DNA of 64,000 nt, taken from Enterovibrio gelatinilyticus (GTDB taxonomy: Bacteria; Pseudomonadota; Gammaproteobacteria; Enterobacterales; Vibrionaceae). The translations under genes were made by a program, and so were the position numbers. Position 1 is the first letter of the stretch. Each line of letters opens with the position of its first letter. Of this stretch, positions 17,044 through 26,075 are shown one piece after another. The DNA is taken from contig NZ_JAJUBC010000017.1 of assembly GCF_028683095.1 (NCBI RefSeq), forward strand, positions 55,006 through 119,005, read 5' to 3'. The notes below the pieces were generated by a model. It saw only the letters and a program-made list of their open reading frames with translations, had not been told where the DNA came from and searched no databases.

Positions 17044-18279
17044 CTAGTTTGGGCTAAGAGGCGCTTGATTGAAGGTTTTTCGTTTGTGATTCAGGTATTC
17101 AATCCAACTCTGACTTTGACTGGTTGGCTCAATATCATTAGCACGACTGGCCTGCACGAAAGCACTGTCGATATCACCAAGTTTGTCGTAGGCCATGGCT
17201 TGAGAAAGTGCGACTTGAGCCGAGTGCTCCTTTGAAGAGACTAAAGCCAGACTCGCCAATGCATCACGATAGTAACCTCGTTGAAGTTGCAACTGAGCAA
17301 CAGAGAGACGGTATTGGTTATCTTGATTCGCTGCAAGCAACCAAGTCGTGATCGCCTTATCCCATTCTTTCGATTGTTGCCAGTAACCCGCTTCCATCAC
17401 AAGCGATGTCACTGAAGCATTTTCTTTGTTTAATTGATGCATCAAGGCTGCTGCCTTTTCTGGCGCACCTTGCTGTTGGTACAGCTGCGCCATCATTTGT
17501 TTTTCTGATGATGACAACACAATACCTTGTCGCTCCGCTAATACGAGAGTACTAAGCATTTCCTTTGGTTGCTTTAACCGCTGGTAACTGCCAGCAAGCT
17601 GAAGCCACCACGTTTTGTTGTTAGGATCGATTGCAATGAGTTGTTTGAGAGTGGGAATAGTGCTCTTCCAGCGTGATAACTGAATTTGAGCAATCAGTTT
17701 CAGCGATAAAGAAGGAACGTTGGGTGCTGTCAATGCAAGGTGCTTATCTATGGCAGAAAGAGACGATTTCATTTGCTTAACTTGATAATGAGCCTGTGCA
17801 ATACGAAACCAAATATCTGCTCGCTCTTTCTGAGTTAGTTCTTTGGCTTCCGACGTGGTGGAGGCCTGTTTAACCAATGGATAGTAACGAGACAACGCTT
17901 CTTTATAGCGTGATTGGGACAACAGGATATCCGCAAGCATACGCTCTGCAGAGCGCTGGTCATTCGCTTCTAATTGATGACTATCTACAGCGAGTCCCAA
18001 TACGTCAATGGCTTTGCTTGGCTCATTCAATTGCCAGTACAACCCACCCAACATGCGCTGAACAAACGCCAAGTCAAACCCTGCTAGCGAAGGCAGATTT
18101 TCCAATACTTCAGCGGCGTCTTGCCATTTCTCTTGCTGCTGCAGCGCAATCGCACGCTGCACCTTAACAGCGGTATAATTGGAAAGCTGCGATGAATACG
18201 CAGGCGGCGACATTAAACTTGCCGCGATGAATAACGTAGCCGCTAAGCAAAATATACGAGTGCGAAAACAAGTCATCAT
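17044..18279 (-). CDS. TPR-repeat periplasmic protein of the TonB operon
   Basis: A 411-residue protein with an N-terminal signal peptide (hydrophobic LAATLFIAASLM, then cleavage near PPAYSSQ) and many tetratricopeptide-like helix pairs, for example AAEVLENLPSLAGFDLA and AIDVLGLAVDSHQLEAND. TPR proteins are scaffolds. It is the last gene of the TonB operon and its start overlaps the tonB stop by four bases. In Vibrio a TPR gene commonly closes TtpC-type TonB clusters; a role in assembling or stabilising the complex in the periplasm is likely but not demonstrated by sequence. Confidence 0.82.
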   Translation of the reverse strand: MMTCFRTRIFCLAATLFIAASLMSPPAYSSQLSNYTAVKVQRAIALQQQEKWQDAAEVLENLPSLAGFDLAFVQRMLGGLYWQLNEPSKAIDVLGLAVDSHQLEANDQRSAERMLADILLSQSRYKEALSRYYPLVKQASTTSEAKELTQKERADIWFRIAQAHYQVKQMKSSLSAIDKHLALTAPNVPSLSLKLIAQIQLSRWKSTIPTLKQLIAIDPNNKTWWLQLAGSYQRLKQPKEMLSTLVLAERQGIVLSSSEKQMMAQLYQQQGAPEKAAALMHQLNKENASVTSLVMEAGYWQQSKEWDKAITTWLLAANQDNQYRLSVAQLQLQRGYYRDALASLALVSSKEHSAQVALSQAMAYDKLGDIDSAFVQASRANDIEPTSQSQSWIEYLNHKRKTFNQAPLSPN

Positions 18280-18947
18280 TTGGCTAACATAAACTCCAAT
18301 TTAACGGTCTGTCCTTTTTGTTCTATCGCTTCGCCATTAACTTTTTTTGGCGTGTATTTCCACTTTTTAAGGGCACGTGTTGCCTCGCGCTCAAACATGC
18401 GTTTGGGTTTTGCTTCAATGACGTTCAAATCGGTGGGCCGTCCATTTTTATCTATGGTGAATGAGATCACGACATAGCCTTCAATTCCTCGCTTAAGAGC
18501 TTTGGGCGGATAAGTCGCATTCACCCGGACAATCGGCGTCGCCATTTGTGCAACCCCAGTATCTATGGACGCTAACTGGCTGCTCACATCAACCGATTGA
18601 GAAACAGCCGGCATTGATGTTTGGATACCCGACACACTCAAATCCATCGACACATCAGGCAACACTTGATCCAAGTTGGCATTAGACAGATTGGGCGTAT
18701 TAAGCGTCTGGGAGTTAGATACAGGGGCCTGTGGTGTAGCAGGCGGCACTGGTGGCTCAGGTGGCAACACTCGTTTCTTACGCGCAAGATCAGACTCAGA
18801 TTCCACCATCACAATATCAAACGCTAATGAGTCACCCACTCGCTTCGCCTTTGTTTCTGAAGGTGTCACCATTTCGGCCATCAAACCAAACAAGCCAATG
18901 ACACAAATTATTGAGAAGCCCAGCGCGATAATCCAACGCAACATCAA
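18276..18947 (-). CDS. tonB: TonB energy transducer (TonB2/TonB3 type)
   Basis: A 223-residue TonB. An N-terminal membrane anchor (LRWIIALGFSIICVIGLFGL) is followed by a short proline-rich spacer (PPEPPVPPATPQAP) much briefer than that of E. coli TonB. The C-terminal domain contacts TonB-box receptors; seen as YPPKALKRGIEGYVVISFTI and ATRALKKWKYTPKK. TonB passes the proton-motive energy gathered by ExbBD to outer-membrane receptors for iron chelates. Two ATG codons stand in tandem at the start. It overlaps exbD and the TPR gene by four bases each, so translation is coupled. Whether it is TonB2 or TonB3 I cannot decide. Confidence 0.92.
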   Translation of the reverse strand: MMLRWIIALGFSIICVIGLFGLMAEMVTPSETKAKRVGDSLAFDIVMVESESDLARKKRVLPPEPPVPPATPQAPVSNSQTLNTPNLSNANLDQVLPDVSMDLSVSGIQTSMPAVSQSVDVSSQLASIDTGVAQMATPIVRVNATYPPKALKRGIEGYVVISFTIDKNGRPTDLNVIEAKPKRMFEREATRALKKWKYTPKKVNGEAIEQKGQTVKLEFMLAK

Positions 18948-19348
18948 CCTTGCTCCGCTGCCAGTGCGATCTTCTCAATACCCGCACCTTTCGCGGCATC
19001 AATAACTGACACAACGGTGCCATTGTACGCCAACATATCGGCTTGAATAACCAATGCTGCATCTGCCTGTTCTACACTTAAGCGTGCCAAGGTCGCCGCT
19101 AAACGTTCTTCATCGACACGCTGCTTATTGATGTAAATTTCATTAGAAGCCGTGATCGCAACAAGAATACTGGTCCCTTTTTGCGATGAAGCGTGATTAG
19201 CAGACGGACGATTGACTTCAACACCCGATTCATTCACAAAAGAGCTCGTCACAATGAAGAAGATAAGCATAATGAAGACGATATCGAGCATGGAGGTAAG
19301 ATCTACCTGAGCATCTTCTCTCGGCTTTTGATGTCTTTGAAATCTCAT
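18944..19348 (-). CDS. exbD: Biopolymer transport protein ExbD
   Basis: A 134-residue ExbD, part of the proton-driven motor that energises TonB. The single transmembrane helix includes the essential aspartate D22 in LTSMLDIVFIMLIFF, equivalent to Asp25 of E. coli ExbD. The periplasmic domain follows, ending in a typical IDAAKGAGIEKIALAAE. The frame is open further upstream, but the ATG at 19348 overlaps the exbB stop by one base and gives the standard N-terminus MRFQRHQKPRED. It lies between exbB and tonB. Confidence 0.95.
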   Translation of the reverse strand: MRFQRHQKPREDAQVDLTSMLDIVFIMLIFFIVTSSFVNESGVEVNRPSANHASSQKGTSILVAITASNEIYINKQRVDEERLAATLARLSVEQADAALVIQADMLAYNGTVVSVIDAAKGAGIEKIALAAEQG

Positions 19349-19896
19349 CACTTTACCCTCAACGCTTTCGCTAATGCGGCTTCTCGTCGCTCGCAAGCTT
19401 TGAACAGACGTGCGTGTGCGAACAGGCCCGCTAACGCGATAACCATGCCAGCCAAAGTTGGCAACGTCGCCATTGAAATACCTTCTGCCATGGTTCTCGC
19501 TTCACCCGCACCTTCAGCACCAATCACATCAAAAACCGTGATCATGCCTGTCACGGTGCCGAGCAGCCCCAGCATAGGACAAATCGCCACGAGACCTTTA
19601 ATCAAGTTGAGGTGTCTGAAAAGTTGATTATGCGCTTCAAACAACCAACCATCACGAATCACACTTGATGCCCAAGATGAAGGACAAGCCCTCGCCTGCC
19701 ACCGCGAGACGAAAGATTGATAAGCACTTGGAAATGTAAAACCCAAAAACAAAACACGCTCAATCACAAGTAACCAACATAGGCCAGCAACCAGTGCTAG
19801 CCCCCAAAGCACAGGGCCACCTTGAGTCATAAAGTTGTCTAGCGACAGCCACCATTGTGTCGCTAAACCTGCTTGATAAAGGCTGATGTCGGTCAT
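19348..19896 (-). CDS. exbB: Biopolymer transport protein ExbB
   Basis: A 182-residue MotA/TolQ/ExbB proton-channel protein of the inner membrane. Three hydrophobic helices are visible: about 28-48, then CPMLGLLGTVTGMITVFDVI (family signature) and the third at LPTLAGMVIALAGLFAHARL. It forms the channel pore with ExbD. Short cytoplasmic loops compared with E. coli ExbB fit the Vibrio ExbB2 type. Its ATG overlaps the ttpC stop by four bases and its stop overlaps exbD by one. Confidence 0.94.
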   Translation of the reverse strand: MTDISLYQAGLATQWWLSLDNFMTQGGPVLWGLALVAGLCWLLVIERVLFLGFTFPSAYQSFVSRWQARACPSSWASSVIRDGWLFEAHNQLFRHLNLIKGLVAICPMLGLLGTVTGMITVFDVIGAEGAGEARTMAEGISMATLPTLAGMVIALAGLFAHARLFKACERREAALAKALRVK

Positions 19897-21239
19897 GCAC
19901 TTAAGCCCACAACGGTCGGTTTAATGGGAAGCTCAGATTGCTGAGCAACCAAGCTCACGCCCACTTTTTCCAGTGTTCCTCGCAGCATTTCTGCTTGTGT
20001 GGTGAGTAAGTTATGAGCAAGGAGTAGAGGAATTGCCGCAACCAATCCCATGACGGTTGTGACCAATGCCATTGATATGCCTCCAGCCATCACACTTGGG
20101 TCGCTATTACCAAATTGCGTGATTATCTGGAACGTTTCAATCATGCCCGTTACTGTGCCTAAAAGGCCTAGCATCGGCGCTAATGCCGCCAACAGTTTCA
20201 ACATAGACAGGCCTTTCTCAAAGCCCTGCTGTTCATCCATAATCGCTTCCATGAGTCTCAGCTCAAGCGCATCTAAACTTCGATTAGGTTCCAAACGATA
20301 CACGTTCAAAACACGCCCCAATGGATTGTCCCCTGGCGTTTCAGGCGTAGTAATTTGTCGGCGGATCCTTAGCCCTGTGCGGTACAAGACGAAGCCTCGT
20401 ACACACGCGATGCCAACACCAATAACGAGTAGTGCCGCGATGACTTTTCCGACAAGCCCAGCTTGTTCGAAGCGTTGACTCAAGGTTGGCGCCGCTGCAA
20501 GTTGATTGAGTACTGCATTACCGGTGGGATCTATCACCACCAAATCACCAGTTACATCTCGTTCTAGCGCTGCCGCGGTTAGTCCGCCTTCAGGCTGAAA
20601 TGGCGACAAATTCGCTTGCTGACGTTTGCCATCCCACTCGAGATATCCGTCTTTCCCGACGAGGGCTATATTACCGACATGCTGAATCTCTTTTTCACTC
20701 ATCATGCCATTGGCATCTCGCACATTAAGCAATAGTGGGCCAATTTGGCTGCTGGCTGACAAATCTTCCACAATGCCTTCATACATAGCCGTGAGATCAG
20801 ACAAAGAAGGTAAAGTACTAGCATCTGCGATCGCCGTCAGTTCCTGCTCAAACGAAGGTTGTAAGGCAATCACAGGTAAACCATCTCTCGCTTGTAGCGT
20901 TTCTTTTGCGACCTGTCGTACAACACCAAACACTTCACCCAAACTGCCTGTTTCAAGCACCAAGGTTTGTTCTAGGTCAGCCAATGTTTTTTCATTATCG
21001 GCAAAGTCATCGCTTAGTCGTTCAATGTCACTCTCTAACGTACGCTGTTGCTGTTTCAATGCATCCAACTGACGTTGCAGCGCTGTCTCTTGCTCTTCAA
21101 ACGCAGACTCTCGCTCACTGTTATGCGACTTATCAGCCACATGGGCTGCTTGGGTATCACTCACCAAATCTGCATAGACAGGCGCTACCACAAGCGACAT
21201 TAAAATAAACAACGCAGGAAATATTCGTTTCATATTCAT
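19893..21239 (-). CDS. TtpC-type MotA/TolQ/ExbB proton channel protein
   Basis: A 448-residue inner-membrane protein found with Vibrio TonB2-type systems, where TtpC is required in addition to ExbB. It has a signal peptide, a long periplasmic coiled-coil region rich in Gln, Leu and Glu (about residues 40-95), a transmembrane helix at GKVIAALLVIGVGIACVRG and a C-terminal MotA/TolQ/ExbB domain with APMLGLLGTVTGMIETFQII. Two tandem starts are possible (ATG at 21239 and 21233). It overlaps DUF3450 upstream and exbB downstream by four bases. By family knowledge, TtpC links the motor to TonB2 function. Confidence 0.9.
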   Translation of the reverse strand: MNMKRIFPALFILMSLVVAPVYADLVSDTQAAHVADKSHNSERESAFEEQETALQRQLDALKQQQRTLESDIERLSDDFADNEKTLADLEQTLVLETGSLGEVFGVVRQVAKETLQARDGLPVIALQPSFEQELTAIADASTLPSLSDLTAMYEGIVEDLSASSQIGPLLLNVRDANGMMSEKEIQHVGNIALVGKDGYLEWDGKRQQANLSPFQPEGGLTAAALERDVTGDLVVIDPTGNAVLNQLAAAPTLSQRFEQAGLVGKVIAALLVIGVGIACVRGFVLYRTGLRIRRQITTPETPGDNPLGRVLNVYRLEPNRSLDALELRLMEAIMDEQQGFEKGLSMLKLLAALAPMLGLLGTVTGMIETFQIITQFGNSDPSVMAGGISMALVTTVMGLVAAIPLLLAHNLLTTQAEMLRGTLEKVGVSLVAQQSELPIKPTVVGLSA

Positions 21240-22006
21240 TTCTGCTCCTCCTGCAACGAAGACACTGACAGAGGCAAGGTCAACAGAGTAGGCGCTATTT
21301 TTTTATCGGCGACTTGATAGGCAAGCTCGAGTGATTCGAGGTCAGAAGAGATAACGGGTTGCCACCTTGATTCGTCTTTGTTGAAGAACCAAAACGCTTC
21401 GCCGTCCAAACGTCTTGCTATAAGGGAGATTCGCCCAAGGTGCAAAATGTCCACATCACGAGGAACACCATCCAACACAACAGTTTCCTGATAGCTACCA
21501 AGCTTAGAACCGTAATCTAGCTCTATCTGATACGCTTCTAAAATTCGACGGAATTTTTCTGCATCACTCACATCGGACTTCGACATCAGGCTCTTCAAGG
21601 TATCAACACGTTTCTGGCGATGTGCTGCCTTAATTGGCAAATCAGTTTCTACCCATGATTCCAAGCCATCAATCATCATATACATCAAGGGCACAATGCC
21701 TTGTCTTGTGTGATTGATATCTTCCAATTGCCGGTTCAGGTTCTTCTCTTCAAGGCCTTGGTCACGGACGACATTTTGTAAATGCGTACGATAGACAGAG
21801 AGATTTTCAACATCTTGCTGAAGCAACGCGATTTCCGCTTTCATCTTTTGAGCGCGTTCGTCACTGACGTCGATACGTTGTTGCGACGCAACCGCCGATT
21901 GGAGTGTTGTGGCCTCGATAGCCGCTGCAGTATCAAGAGTATTGGCGACTACAGGGAGCGACAGGCTGATCAAGGGAATCACTATCGCTTGCGTGATGAA
22001 TTTCAT
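21236..22006 (-). CDS. DUF3450 periplasmic coiled-coil protein
   Basis: A 256-residue protein with a signal peptide (AIVIPLISLSLPVVANT) and a coiled-coil region (MKAEIALLQQDVENL onwards), followed by a globular part with FWFFNKDESRWQPV. It matches DUF3450, whose genes sit at the head of TtpC-type TonB operons in Vibrio and relatives. Function is unknown; location suggests a periplasmic partner of the TonB motor. Its stop overlaps the ttpC start by four bases. It is the first tightly packed gene of the operon; the receiver-like gene lies 142 bases upstream. Confidence 0.85.
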   Translation of the reverse strand: MKFITQAIVIPLISLSLPVVANTLDTAAAIEATTLQSAVASQQRIDVSDERAQKMKAEIALLQQDVENLSVYRTHLQNVVRDQGLEEKNLNRQLEDINHTRQGIVPLMYMMIDGLESWVETDLPIKAAHRQKRVDTLKSLMSKSDVSDAEKFRRILEAYQIELDYGSKLGSYQETVVLDGVPRDVDILHLGRISLIARRLDGEAFWFFNKDESRWQPVISSDLESLELAYQVADKKIAPTLLTLPLSVSSLQEEQK

Positions 22007-22148
22007 GAAATTTTGTGTCTCTAAGTTCGTTGCAGCATTTACAGTGTAAAAATCTCACTAGTTATTGAGACGATTTACCCAAATGCACTTTCTAAAACGA
22101 TGAGTTATCGCCAGCTTTACAACCTATGCGATGACAACATCTCGTTTG

Positions 22149-22532
22149 TTAATATCGATGCCGTTCAGAACGATGAGCTATTTTGCTCAACCAAGCTTCG
22201 GTTTGAGTCCAGAGAGTCTCCCGCGAAGTATTGTCGCAGATTAACTCATCGACACCAGCCTGAATAAGCGCCGCATGATCTATATCAGTCAAACTTGGCA
22301 ACAACGCAAACAGCGGCCGCGTTGAGCGTTCCCTTACGTGTTGAACATCAGCTAAACACGACAACATGGTATCAGACGCGATTAAAACCATATCAAAATC
22401 ACACTGCCTAAGCGCCCACTCAGCCTGCTGGATATCAAGAACACGAGTCACTTTACAGCCGTGTTGATTAAGTGTCGTCTTCACCCAACCGCATAGTGAA
22501 AGTCTGCTTTCTACGAGAAGTAGTTCCGGCAC
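22149..22532 (-). CDS. Degenerate response-regulator receiver protein
   Basis: A stand-alone receiver-like domain of about 127 residues with no output domain. The pattern ELLLVESRLSLCGWVKTTL (first strand and helix), CDFDMVLIASDTML (third strand) and RPLFALLPS (fourth strand) follows the CheY fold. The phospho-acceptor aspartate expected after the third strand is replaced (LIAS) and the conserved Thr/Ser and Lys are not evident, so it is probably not phosphorylated. GTG at 22532 is preferred because of a GCGGTGG stretch upstream; TTG at 22547 is possible. The -10 element and Fur-like box are immediately upstream. Confidence 0.65.
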   Translation of the reverse strand: MPELLLVESRLSLCGWVKTTLNQHGCKVTRVLDIQQAEWALRQCDFDMVLIASDTMLSCLADVQHVRERSTRPLFALLPSLTDIDHAALIQAGVDELICDNTSRETLWTQTEAWLSKIAHRSERHRY

Positions 22533-22549
22533 ATTGCCACCGCTCAAAT

Positions 22550-22568
22550 GATATTGATTCTCATTATA
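22550..22568 (-). promoter_or_regulatory. Fur-box-like site overlapping a TATAAT -10 element
   Basis: GATATTGATTCTCATTATA matches 15 of 19 positions of the Fur consensus. On the minus strand a perfect TATAAT -10 hexamer (22563-22568) lies inside it. No good -35 is visible. Iron-Fur binding here would block the receiver gene and, if transcription runs on, the TonB operon. Confidence 0.6.
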
Positions 22569-22800
22569 CTGTCATATCCTGGCAGAAAGATCTAATACTG
22601 AGTTCAACTGATTGTCCAAAAACAAAACCGTCGCACCACAATGGTTTTAGTTTGAGAGTAAGGTAGGGAAAATTAGACGTGCCTCCCACATTATCCGTGT
22701 TTAAGCATTTGAAACTGTTGCGTAATCATTGCCTAGAAGGGTAGACTCCTCAGCATAGAAATATGAATTTACACTTCCATTAATGGTATCTATATATTAT

Positions 22801-23127
22801 ATGAACAATAAGCCTCTGATTACCGTGGCACTGATTTTGTTTTTCGCAATGATAGCGATGACACTGACATCGATCACTTACTCCAATCAAATTTATGTCA
22901 TACAAATTCAGAAGCAACATGAGAAACTACTGAAAGATCCAGAAGACGCTAAAGTAACTGATTTGATTGGTTTGGCGACCATTTGTGAAGATTTTCGATT
23001 CAAGAGCACGTTGTCCATGCACCTTTCTGCAGAGCAAACTTTTAGTGTTCAACGTGCCTGTGAAGACATTAAAACACGTCTTCATATGAGCCAATTTACC
23101 GAACAAAGCCTGTCAATGCGCCGCTAA
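22801..23127 (+). CDS. Small single-pass membrane protein, unknown
   Basis: A protein of 108 residues (114 if the ATG at 22783 is used) that I do not recognise. After a short basic N-terminus it has one hydrophobic segment, PLITVALILFFAMIAMTL, then a polar domain with two cysteines (in LATICEDF and VQRACED). It is likely an inner-membrane anchored periplasmic protein. No strong ribosome site precedes either start. It is divergent from the receiver-like gene with the Fur-box site between them, and a strong terminator follows its stop. Confidence 0.55.
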   Translation: MNNKPLITVALILFFAMIAMTLTSITYSNQIYVIQIQKQHEKLLKDPEDAKVTDLIGLATICEDFRFKSTLSMHLSAEQTFSVQRACEDIKTRLHMSQFTEQSLSMRR

Positions 23128-23139
23128 GTTGGCTAGATT

Positions 23140-23177
23140 GCAAAAAGAAAGGGAGCTTAGGCTCCCTTTCTTTTTGC
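23140..23177. terminator. Strong bidirectional terminator
   Basis: A perfect 17-base inverted repeat (23140-23156 with 23161-23177) around a TTAG loop, with A-rich and T-rich flanks built into the stem. It follows the 22801 gene by 13 bases. Confidence 0.9.
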
Positions 23178-23248
23178 ATGACTGATTGAAGCAAAACGTA
23201 CATTGTGGCAAAGTCGCTCCCGAATTCACTCATACCCGCGGCATTAGC

Positions 23249-23518
23249 ATGAACGACCAACCCAATAACCCTCTACATGGCCTTAAACTTGAGCAAATCG
23301 TCAACAAATTAGTTGAACATTACGGTTGGCAATCACTAGGTCAACAGATTGCTATCAACTGTTTTCGCAGCGATCCTTCGGTTAAATCAAGCCTCAAATT
23401 CTTGCGTAAAACACCATGGGCAAGAGAAAAAACAGAACAGCTCTATATAGACACATTCTGCGGCCAAACAGAAAGCGCAGATCCGTGGGCAGCTGCTTTG
23501 AATAAGCTAGAGAAATAG
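23249..23518 (+). CDS. VF530-family protein (DUF2132)
   Basis: An 89-residue protein matching the VF530 family, named after a Vibrio fischeri protein whose structure suggested DNA binding. Recognisable segments are [34 protein letters not shown] and [15 protein letters not shown]. The frame is open further upstream, but the ATG at 23249 gives the family N-terminus [11 protein letters not shown]; the ribosome site is weak. Function is not established for the family, and nothing in the neighbourhood helps. Confidence 0.85.
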   Translation: MNDQPNNPLHGLKLEQIVNKLVEHYGWQSLGQQIAINCFRSDPSVKSSLKFLRKTPWAREKTEQLYIDTFCGQTESADPWAAALNKLEK

Positions 23519-23609
23519 TCGAACTATCAAGCTATTTGATCGATTTGTCGTCTACGTGCTCGTGGTATATATTGGATTGTCATAAGCCAATACCTCGTAT
23601 GGAGACGAC

Positions 23610-24494
23610 ATGGGATCAGGCTGGGAGTCTTTAACGCTTGTATTGCTCGCACCTCTCTTTCTTATATGTATGGTGCTTGAGTATCGATTGCTTCGAAAAC
23701 GAGGAGACGACGACTATTCGCTGAAAGAACTCTTATGCAACTTCAGCTTGGCGGGACTTCATCAAGCCTCGGACATCATCGCTACTCTCTTGCTCATGCC
23801 CTTTTTCCTCTGGCTCTATCAATTCCGCGTTTTTGAAATCTCTCTCACTCCGCTTTCAATCATCAGCGTATTTATTTTACAAGACTTCTTCTATTACTGG
23901 TTTCATCGAGCATCACACAATGTGCACTGGCTATGGGCCTCACATATCGCACACCACAGTTCTGAACGCATGAATTTCACCACTGCGTTTCGCCAGAGCT
24001 TAACGTATCCACTCTCTGGGATGTGGCTGTTCTGGACCCCGCTCATGTTACTCGGTTACCCCCCCACTTTCGTTATCGTTGTGGTTGCACTTAATCTCGG
24101 CTTCCAATTCTTTGTTCATACGCGAATTGTTGGCAAGCTCGGCTGGTTCGAGCATATCTTCAACACACCATCTCATCACAGAGTGCATCACGCACGAAAC
24201 TCAGAATACATCGACCGTAATTTTGCAGGCGTACTCATTATCTGGGACAAACTATTTGGCACATTTGTGGAAGAAAGAAACGACATCAACATTGATTACG
24301 GTATTCCTCACGCTATCAACAGTTGGAATCCCTTTGTGGCGACCTTTCACCAATGGAAAACGCTCTTCACACTGGCCTTTTCGCCTGACAAGACTTCCAT
24401 AAGCCATCGTCTTACCTATTTATTTGGTGCTCCCAAGATCAGCGATGACACTATTCGGAATAAAGCTTCCAGAAGTTCGACACGCCAAAATTAA
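23610..24494 (+). CDS. Sterol desaturase / fatty acid hydroxylase family protein
   Basis: A 294-residue membrane enzyme with the di-iron histidine boxes of this superfamily: HRASH, then HIAHH about a dozen residues later, and HHRVHH in the second half. At least four hydrophobic segments surround them. Family members use oxygen to hydroxylate or desaturate lipids; the substrate here is unknown. A GGAGACGAC ribosome site precedes the ATG. It is a single gene with no lipid-biosynthesis neighbours. Confidence 0.88.
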   Translation: MGSGWESLTLVLLAPLFLICMVLEYRLLRKRGDDDYSLKELLCNFSLAGLHQASDIIATLLLMPFFLWLYQFRVFEISLTPLSIISVFILQDFFYYWFHRASHNVHWLWASHIAHHSSERMNFTTAFRQSLTYPLSGMWLFWTPLMLLGYPPTFVIVVVALNLGFQFFVHTRIVGKLGWFEHIFNTPSHHRVHHARNSEYIDRNFAGVLIIWDKLFGTFVEERNDINIDYGIPHAINSWNPFVATFHQWKTLFTLAFSPDKTSISHRLTYLFGAPKISDDTIRNKASRSSTRQN

Positions 24495-24735
24495 GCTGAC
24501 TCGCCACATACCAGACTAGGGTCTGTTGATCTTTGGTGGTTAAATTTTGCGGAAAACCAAGCAGCCATCGCAATTTTCAAGGTATTGCGTCGCATCCATG
24601 TCCCGCTACTAAGAAAGCTCTGCAAGTCGCCCTAAAGCCTAATCAATGCTGTGTCTATACTTATTACCATAAATGTAACCGCTTACATATATAGCATTCC
24701 ATAAGGTTCAGTTGGCCCATTAGGTAGGAGGCACC
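24495..24735. promoter_or_regulatory. Upstream region of the sulfite dehydrogenase operon with a dyad
   Basis: No gene is visible in these 241 bases. A perfect 6-4-6 dyad, ATGTAA-CCGC-TTACAT, lies at 24673-24688, about 48 bases before the sulfite dehydrogenase start, where an operator or activator site would be expected. The binding protein is unknown. Confidence 0.4.
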
Positions 24736-26070
24736 ATGTCAGATAAGAAAGGAAGATCATCAGACACGGACGAGCAACAAACGAAAGGCATCTACGATCT
24801 CTACAACAAACACCCAGAAACCGCAGACGAAACGGTGTTTGGACGTAAGAGCCACTCTGACAGGCGTGGATTTCTAAAAGGTGCAGGCTTAGCCACCATG
24901 GCTGCCGTGCTTGGCGGTGCGATTCCGTTTCATCGCAACATGCCCGCAGGCATGGTTCCCGCCGCATTTGCGGAAGGATTAGACGATGTCACCATTGCAG
25001 GAAAAGATGGCCTGATCGTGCTTAACGACAGACCATTAAACGCAGAAACGCCGCCTCACCTGCTTAATGACGATGTCACACCAACGGCACGACATTTCAT
25101 TCGTAACAACGGTATTCCGCCCACTGCTGTCGATGCTGATACATGGACCCTGACCATTGATGGCTTAGTCGACAAACCCATGACACTCACCATTGAAGAC
25201 CTCAAAAAGAACTTCGAGGTGGTAGAGCAGCAATTGGTTGTGGAATGTGGCGGTAATGGCCGCGCGTATTTTGAACCGAAAGCCAAAGGCAATCAATGGA
25301 CCCTGGGTGCTGTTGCGTGTTCATCTTGGACAGGCGTGCGCTTGGCTGACGTATTGAAAGCCGCTGGCGTGCAAGAAGGTGCGGTGTATACCGCCCACTA
25401 CAGTGCGGATAAACACCTTTCGGGCAAGGAAGGCAAACTGCCCATTTCTCGTGGGGTACCGATAGAGAAAGCCTTGGGCGGTGAAAATCTAATTGCCTTC
25501 GCACAAAATGGCGAAGCATTGCACGACATGAACGGTGCGCCGCTTCGCTTGGTTGTGCCAGGTTGGCCGGGTTCGTGTTCGCAGAAATGGCTCACCAAAA
25601 TCACCGTCAGAGACCAAGTGCATGATGGGCCAAAAATGACAGGCAAAGCCTATCGCGTGCCTAACCGCCCAGTTGCGCCCGGTGAGAAAGTCGATAAAGA
25701 CGATTTTGTGATCATCGAAAGAATGCCCGTGAAATCGCTGATCACCTCGCCACAAACGAACAGCGAAGTGGCTGGCAAAGAAGTCTTGGTTCGCGGTCAC
25801 GCGTGGTCTGGGGATCGCAACGTTTCCAAGGTTCAGCTTTCGAATGATTTCGGTGCAACATGGATCGATGCCGATCTTTCCGATCCCGCTAACGAAGGAG
25901 CATGGCAAACCTTTGAATCGAAAGTCACTTTCCCACAAGCCGGTTATTACGAAGTGTGGGCAAAAGCGACCGATGACCAAGGTGTAAGCCAACCGTTCGC
26001 GATTGCATGGAACCCGAAAGGCTACCTCAACAACAGCTTTCACCGTATCGCACTCGTTGTAAAAGGGTAG
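24736..26070 (+). CDS. Molybdopterin sulfite dehydrogenase, catalytic subunit (SorA/SoxC-like)
   Basis: A 444-residue periplasmic molybdoenzyme that oxidises sulfite to sulfate. A twin-arginine signal (SDRRGFLKGAG, R43-R44) shows folded export by Tat. The molybdenum-ligand cysteine is C171 in VVECGGNGR, the sulfite-oxidase motif. The central domain is followed by a C-terminal dimerisation domain from about residue 325. AGGAGG is an excellent ribosome site. The cytochrome c gene starts five bases after the stop, giving a two-subunit SorAB- or SoxCD-like enzyme. There are no other sox genes here, so a stand-alone sulfite dehydrogenase is the better reading. Confidence 0.9.
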   Translation: MSDKKGRSSDTDEQQTKGIYDLYNKHPETADETVFGRKSHSDRRGFLKGAGLATMAAVLGGAIPFHRNMPAGMVPAAFAEGLDDVTIAGKDGLIVLNDRPLNAETPPHLLNDDVTPTARHFIRNNGIPPTAVDADTWTLTIDGLVDKPMTLTIEDLKKNFEVVEQQLVVECGGNGRAYFEPKAKGNQWTLGAVACSSWTGVRLADVLKAAGVQEGAVYTAHYSADKHLSGKEGKLPISRGVPIEKALGGENLIAFAQNGEALHDMNGAPLRLVVPGWPGSCSQKWLTKITVRDQVHDGPKMTGKAYRVPNRPVAPGEKVDKDDFVIIERMPVKSLITSPQTNSEVAGKEVLVRGHAWSGDRNVSKVQLSNDFGATWIDADLSDPANEGAWQTFESKVTFPQAGYYEVWAKATDDQGVSQPFAIAWNPKGYLNNSFHRIALVVKG

Positions 26071-26075
26071 GTGGA

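Noticed and set aside
24520..24660. Possible insertion-sequence remnant beginning near GGGTCTGTTGATCTTTGG
   Set aside because: It vaguely resembles an element end, but no matching inverted repeat, target duplication or transposase fragment could be found.
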